A stretch of 64,000 bases of DNA from Heterocephalus glaber (lineage: Eukaryota; Chordata; Mammalia; Rodentia; Bathyergidae). Shown one piece after another: positions 58,956 to 64,000 of this stretch; positions within the stretch are counted from its first letter, which is position 1; each line of letters starts with the position of its first letter. The notes below the pieces were generated by a model. It saw nothing but the letters and a program-made list of their open reading frames with translations, did no database searches and had not been told where the DNA came from. The stretch spans positions 8,911,973-8,975,972 of the forward strand of contig NW_004624748.1 of assembly GCF_000247695.1 (NCBI RefSeq), in the 5' to 3' direction. The position numbers and the translations under genes were made by a program.

Positions 58956-59331
58956 AAACAATCACATACTGTATTGGCATCTTGAGCCATGTCTCTTCCT
59001 TGAGAAAGCATTACTAATACCCGGATGACTGAAACGTTATTCATGACTGTAAGCTTGGACTTCTTTCTTCAGCCAAACCTTTCTCTACCTCAAACATTGC
59101 TGCAGAACTCTTATTACTCCTATTCTTTTCATTGGTTTGTTGATCTCTTTCCCTGGTCAGTATTATAGCTTCTCATTTAAGTGTTGATTTTCCCTCAGCT
59201 TCTTCATAATTGTCCTCACTTTTCTTGGTTCTTTACTTTTTTGTGTAAATTTTAGAAAACAGTTTTTAATTTCATAAAAACTTATCAGATTATTTCAAAT
59301 GTATTTATTGACATATCTTTTCCCATTAAGG

Positions 59332-59390
59332 TTGTGTGTGTGTGTGTGTGTATATATATACACATATATATGTATATGTATATATATTTT
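59332..59390. repeat. GT/TA simple repeat
   Basis: (GT)n running into TATATATA/CATATATATG. Confidence 0.85.
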
Positions 59391-59461
59391 ATTCCCAGGT
59401 ACCCTCTATTTTTGTTGCCATTATAAATGGTATATACATACATATTTTTAAGCTAAATTTT

Positions 59462-59649
59462 TTTTTTTTGGTACTGGGGATCGAACTCGGGACCTTGCAC
59501 TTGTGAGGCAGGCAGTGGAACCACTGAGCTGAATCTCTGGCCCTTTTTCTTTTTTTTGTTGTTTTTTGGTACCGGGGATTGAACTCGGATCCTTGTGCCT
59601 GCAAGGCAGGCTGCAGAACCACTGAGCTAAATCCCTGGCTCCCTGGCCC
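59462..59649 (-). mobile_element. Tandem pair of ID SINEs in one TSD
   Basis: Two full antisense IDs (59462-59545 and about 59546-59649) lie head to tail between identical TTTTTAAGCTAAATTTT copies at 59445-59461 and 59650-59666. One probably inserted at the end of the other. Confidence 0.85.
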
Positions 59650-60082
59650 TTTTTAAGCTAAATTTTAAAATAATGCATTCACATGGTTCAAAATTTCAGA
59701 GGTACACCCCAAGCTATTAGTGAAAAGCTTGTACTTTTCTGCCCCAGGCCATTTTTTACCAGCTTTGTATATATATCCTTCCCAAAACATTTGATACAAG
59801 AAAATGTGTGTGTCCATTATGGCTTTATGTTTTTCTAACCTTTTTCAGACAGTGTTTTTTTAGTGAATAACTGTCTACATGTGTACTAAATGAAGTCTTT
59901 TTAAACATTACAGTTTCTAATGCTTATTGCTGATGCATGGAAATGGTAATTAATATTTGTATATTGATCGCAAGGTTGTTGTGTTTTTCTAATAGATCTA
60001 ATTAAATTCTTTTAACAAATATATGTGGGAACAGACTGGGTGCTTCATTTCTAATTAGTTTTAGTCAGTAATTTGCTTAGCA

Positions 60083-60548
60083 TGTTATGGCTATGTATGC
60101 TGCTTGCCTGGGATTTAGCTCAAGTGGTTCCACACCTGCCTCCCAAGCCCAAGGTCCCAAGTTTGATCCCTGGTACCAAAAAAAAAAAAAAAAAAAGATA
60201 TGCTCGTAAAGCCTCCTCCTCTGCTCATAGCCCTCTTGTGAAGGTGATTGGTTGGATCATGGGGGCGTTTTGGCTGGCTTGGTGTTAGAAGGTGGGCCAG
60301 GTCAAAAGAGGCGGGTCCCTGGGAGTGTGACCTCGGAGGTCACAACTGTCTCCCTCTTTGGCTCTTCCCTTCATGCGCTGCTTTCTGGCTGCCTTGAAGT
60401 AAACAGCTTTCCTTCGCCTAGGCCTTTCCCACACGCTGCTGACCATGTATGGATTGTAGTTTCTAAAATGTGAGCCAAACTAAACCCCTCCTTGAAGTTG
60501 TGAATGTTGGGTATTTTATCCTAGCCATGAAGAAAGTGACTAAGACAC
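60083..60548 (+). mobile_element. MaLR-type LTR split by an ID
   Basis: TGTTATGGCTATGTATGCTG start, ID insertion at 60104-60197, then GATTGGTTGGATCATGGGGG, GTGAGCCAAACTAAACC and end AAGAAAGTGACTAAGACA. Same family as 32594 and 63059. Confidence 0.75.
60104..60197 (+). mobile_element. ID SINE inside LTR
   Basis: CTGGGATTTAGCTCAAGTGG to GTTTGATCCCTGGTACC and A18; GATATGCT/GTATGCT flanks. Confidence 0.9.
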
Positions 60549-61319
60549 CATCTCTGTCAGTGCTGTACAGTGTCGAACATAAATAAAATGGTTCTTTTTG
60601 CTTTGCTTCCAATTTTAAAGTATTGTTGCTGCCATTAAATTTTTTGCGGATGCTTTTTATTGTGTTAAGGGTTCTCCTAATTTTCTCAATTTAGCTAACA
60701 GATTGTTTTTTCTCATCTTGAAGATCATGTAGTTTGTCTCTATTTTACTTATGGAGATAGAAGTAATATCTCCATAAGATATTCCTGAGATATTTAACAA
60801 TTACATTTTGAGATAAATGAAATTTTGTCTTTTTTTAAAGTTCTTGAATGTTTGTTATAATTTTGAATTAAACATGTATGTTTTTGAAATTGACATACCA
60901 TCACTGGTACTGTACAGTGATAAATGTTTTAATTGTTCAGAAAAAAGTCCCAACTTTACCTTTTGCCAGTTCCCATGGTAGACATAATTTCTACCATGGC
61001 AGATTTTGGGCTACCAACGTGTCATCACTCCATGTGGAGCTGGGAAGAGAGGTCCACCACTGGCTCTGGTGAGCCAGTGTGAAGCAGTTCTAGCAAACCA
61101 CTGCAGCCAAGGAAGGAGTGTGTGCGTGCATGCCTATGTGCGTGTTGCTTTTTGTTTTTTTATTGTCCTTTGAGTTGAGACTCAGTTAAGCTAGCCACAT
61201 AGAATGTATTACTTCTTGTTTTCTCTTCTTTGGAATAATCTACATATAGTTATATGTTCTTTAAAAGTTTGGTGACATTTGTCTGATGGTTAGAGATTTC
61301 ACCATCAAATGTGTAGATT

Positions 61320-62480
61320 TTGTATCTTCTTGAAACAGTTGTAGTTTTTTTCTCCCTATGGGTTATTTGTCTCAAATTTTTGACAGAAAGGTGTTCATAA
61401 ATATACTTTTAAAGATCTTTTATCATTGTAATTATATTCCCTTATTTTTTTCTTAGTCAAGATTTGTACCTTTTGAGTCTTTTCAAAGAACCAATATTTA
61501 GTCTTTTTTATATTTCTTTGTATCTCTATTGTTCTATTTCATTGATTTCTGGTATTATGTTTTACTCTTTTGTAAAATATGTACTGTTTCTGTTAGTGTT
61601 CATTCTAAACACTGTACATTTTAATGATTTATTCTTTGACTCATCAGTTATGTAGAAATTGAGTTTTAGATTTCCAGGGAAGCTCTTAATAATTCCCCCC
61701 CTTCATTTTAATTGTTGTCAAATAATACATTTTTTTAAAATCAGTTCTTTGGTGTATGTGTTTGTTAAATCTCACTATGCAGCTCAGCAGTGGGATTTTT
61801 GTGTTTTGCACATGCTTGTGTTTTTAATAGTTGAATGCAGAGTATCTCTAAGATCAATTTGTTAATGTTTTTAAATCTACATCTAATTTTTTTAGAGTCT
61901 GCTTGTTCTTTCATTAGACAGGTGAATTAAATCTTCCATTATGTGAAATTTGTGGACTTGCTGATTTCTTTTTGTAGTTTGATTTGTTTTTTATTTTAGT
62001 ATTTTGAGGCTTTGTTATTAGGTATACACAGATAAATTATCCCTTTCATCATTATAGAATGAGCCTCTTTGTCCTTAACAGTGATTTGTCTTGAAGGTTA
62101 TTTTGCTGACTGCTCTTTTTTTAGTTAGTATGTTACTATGTGTTAGTATCTTTTGGCATAGTTTCAGCTTTTCTCTGTTTTTTTGTTTTAACTCTAAGCA
62201 ACATATAATTATAGACACGTTGAATAGCCTTATTGTACCTTTTTGATTTTTAACTTTCAAATTTTTCATAACCTTAGACTTAGCTTCTTACTACCTTTTT
62301 CTTAGCTGCATCTGATCTGATAGTTAACCTTTTCATTCCTTGATATTGTGGTGTAGGTAGCCCCTTTATTGTCTTTTAAAGTGTTTCTAATATATATTTT
62401 TTCTGGTCTTTAATTATTATTCTTTGCAGATATTAAGATTATTAAAATATCCTGTTGTATTATTTACAATTATGCTGCAG
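61320..62480 (-). mobile_element. Old L1 internal region, antisense
   Basis: TTTTCAAAGAACCAATATTTAG and CCTTTCATCATTATAGAATGAG...GTTATTTTGCTGACTGCTC match inverted L1 ORF2-region text known from mammals. No open frame remains. L1 debris may start near 60600. Confidence 0.55.
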
Positions 62481-62720
62481 TCATTTTAGGGCTTCAAATC
62501 TGTTACACATAAATTCTGAGAGAGAAAGAGGAAAAAGTGTGCTAGCGAGAGTCTCCAGCTGTTGGCTTTGTATGGTTTGCTTTTCATGTGCTCTTAAATT
62601 TTGAGTGAACTCCAAATTGTGGTGTTTCTGTGGTATTTCTATGAGGTTGAAGGCAGAACCTTCTACAGATTTTGCCTTTGTTTTTGCCAAGTATTACTAG
62701 ATTATCACAGCCCCGGTATT

Positions 62721-62809
62721 GGGTTTTTTTTTTTTGGTACCGGGTATTGAACTTGGGTCCTTGCATTTGCTCAGCAGGCGGCGAAACCACTGAGCTAAAT
62801 CCCCAGCCC
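62721..62809 (-). mobile_element. ID SINE with TSD
   Basis: Antisense ID; flanks CACAGCCCCGGTATT (62706-62720) and CACAGCCCCAGTATT (62810-62824). Confidence 0.92.
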
Positions 62810-63058
62810 CACAGCCCCAGTATTGCTTCTCTTTCTTTTTCCACTAATGCACCCCCTTAAAAATTTAAATATTTTAATAAAAATTTAAATTTAAAAAAAA
62901 TGTATTTTGAAGTAAGTAGAGATTCACAGAAGATTGCAGAGCAGTTACAGGAAAGCCCTTTACACCCTCCCTTCAGCTTTCTTAATGTTAATATGTTAAC
63001 AACTTAACTATGGTACAGCATTGAAATCAAGAGGTTAATACTGGTGTGATTGATCCAT

Positions 63059-63450
63059 TGTTATGGATTGTGCTAGATGTCCCCCTAAAAGCCTCATTTG
63101 CTCATAGGTGGTTTTTTCAGAGGTGGCTGAACCTAGAGTGTGTGATGCTGAGATTAAGGGTGTGTGATTACTAAATCAGTGCACTGATTGGTTCAGCACC
63201 ACCCTAATCCTGGTGATTGGGATAAGATAAAAGGGGCAGAAAGACACCATTAAGGTTCTCTTGTTGCTTTGCTACCTTCTCTGGCCACCATGAACTGTTT
63301 CTCCTCTGCAATGCCCCTCTTCCATGTGCCATTCTGCCTTGGAGCCAGACAAGTATGGACTGAAACCTCTACAAACTGTGAGATAAACCCTTTCCCCTTT
63401 AACTTTGGGAGTTGGGTATTTTGTTCCAAAAACAAGTGAAAAGTAACCCA
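63059..63450 (+). mobile_element. MaLR-type LTR
   Basis: Starts TGTTATGGATTGTGCTAGATG, contains CCTGGTGATTGGGATAAGAT, TATGGACTGAAACC and GTGAGATAAACCC. Its right end abuts the 45-base repeats. Confidence 0.7.
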
Positions 63451-63690
63451 GCCCAGAGGTAGGGACTTCTGAGCCACTGTCCAACAGGTCCTGGCCCAGA
63501 GGAAGGAGTTTCCGGGCCACCATCCATCCCGCTGCTCCTGCCCCAGAGGAAGGGGCTTCGGAGCCACTGTCCCACTGCTCCCAGCCCAGGGTAGAGGCTT
63601 CTGGGCCACCGTCCATCCCACCGTTCCCAGCCCAGAGGAAGTGGCTTCTGAGCCTCTGTTCCACCACTCCCAGCTCAGAGGAGGTGAGCC
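63451..63690 (+). repeat. About 5.5 copies of a 43-46-base GC-rich repeat
   Basis: Units start GCCCAGAGG at 63451, 63494, 63540, 63584, 63630 and 63673 (43, 46, 44, 46, 43 bases). Odd units share GAGCC(A/T)CTGT; units 2 and 4 share GGGCCACC(A/G)TCCATCCC, so the real period is an 89-90-base dimer. Antisense open frames here arise from the repeat. Likely a monomer-type L1 5'UTR given what follows. Confidence 0.75.
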
Positions 63691-63796
63691 ACGTTGTGTG
63701 CCAACAGCACCCCCCACCTCCGGGTCAAAATGCAAAGACACGTAAACAAGTCTCAAAACCAGACTTTCAGATCACCTACAGCAGCCCCAAAGGGAA

Positions 63797-64000
63797 ATGA
63801 GATGGAACACTGATACTCAACCACCTGGACCCCCTGAACTGGCAAAAAAAAAGAGGATCTGGAAAAAAATGAAATCAGAAATACTTTCTCAGATAACAGC
63901 AGGGATTGTGTTCGTAGTGCAAAACATGATTAATAAATCTAGAGAGGAGCTGAGGAACATGATGGAATCCCAACATAGGAAACAAATGAAATCCATAAAA
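63797..64000 (+). CDS. Possible L1 ORF1 N-terminus (partial)
   Basis: Open for 68 codons from ATG at 63797 to the window edge; the frame is open back to TAA at 63743. It reads MRWNTDTQPPGPPELAKKKR..., then from residue 25 a charged helical stretch (KSREELRNMMESQHRKQMKS) like the L1 ORF1p coiled coil. It follows the tandem repeats as an L1 ORF1 follows its 5'UTR. The host sequence is a ZC3H13 intron. Another ATG in frame is at 63869. Identification is by architecture only. Confidence 0.45.
   Translation, partial: MRWNTDTQPPGPPELAKKKRIWKKMKSEILSQITAGIVFVVQNMINKSREELRNMMESQHRKQMKSIK

Larger units (their letters stand above)
57579..64000 (+). other. ZC3H13: ZC3H13 intron 10 (continues past window)
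   Basis: No further ZC3H13 exon was recognised. Contents: antisense L1 with two inserted IDs (57628-58465), several IDs, a CA/TA simple repeat at 59332, a MaLR LTR at 60083, antisense L1 ORF2-like sequence from 61320, a MaLR LTR at 63059 and an L1-like 5' end at 63451. Positions 58466-58870 and 60550-61320 have nothing clear beyond possible L1 debris. Confidence 0.8.

Noticed and set aside
63250..63756. Long antisense open frame of 168 codons
   Set aside because: It spans a MaLR LTR end and the 45-base repeats; the repetitive protein is a result of the repeat unit not containing stops.

Overview
This is a piece of mammalian nuclear genome, almost certainly from a rodent. Coding sequence is in short GT-AG exons separated by long AT-rich introns. 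The introns are full of tRNA-Ala-derived ID SINEs (most ending in GGTACC before an A-rich tail), B1-type 7SL SINEs with an internal duplication, L1 LINEs, MaLR LTRs, MIR and old DNA transposons. The SINE style is not that of mouse or rat. A non-murid rodent (for example the beaver/kangaroo-rat side) is my guess, from SINE appearance only.

Two protein-coding genes are present, both on the + strand and in tandem. Positions 1-15856 carry the 3' end of CPB2 (carboxypeptidase B2, TAFI): three coding exons at 8948-9150, 11304-11391 and 15672-15856, then a short 3'UTR with a poly(A) signal at 16340. About 100-200 bp further on is a CpG-rich promoter and noncoding first exon (about 16430-16881) of ZC3H13, a nuclear CCCH zinc-finger subunit of the m6A writer-associated complex. 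Its coding sequence starts at 25555. Nine coding exons are in the window (ending at 57578) and encode the first 573 codons plus one base; the rest lies beyond position 64000. All exon junctions join in frame with no frameshift or stop. The same gene order, with both genes on one strand, is known in human.

The rest is intron. Informative elements include two solo LTRs with intact target-site duplications (29512-30172, 6-bp TATGAT; 37982-38411, 4-bp TAAT with TATA box and poly(A) signal); a site hit by three successive insertions (46929-49535); DNA transposon remnants with recognisable terminal repeats (1105-1289, 14352-14554, 19812-20139, 43984-44158), a MER5A-like copy (53128-53312) and a decayed mariner transposase (about 32105-32400); and, at the right edge, about 5.5 copies of a 43-46-bp repeat followed by an open reading frame that looks like the 5' end of an L1 (63451-64000).

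I found no new gene system. The window is two known vertebrate genes in repeat-rich DNA; the points of interest are the gene spacing, a few CPB2 residues and the transposon history.
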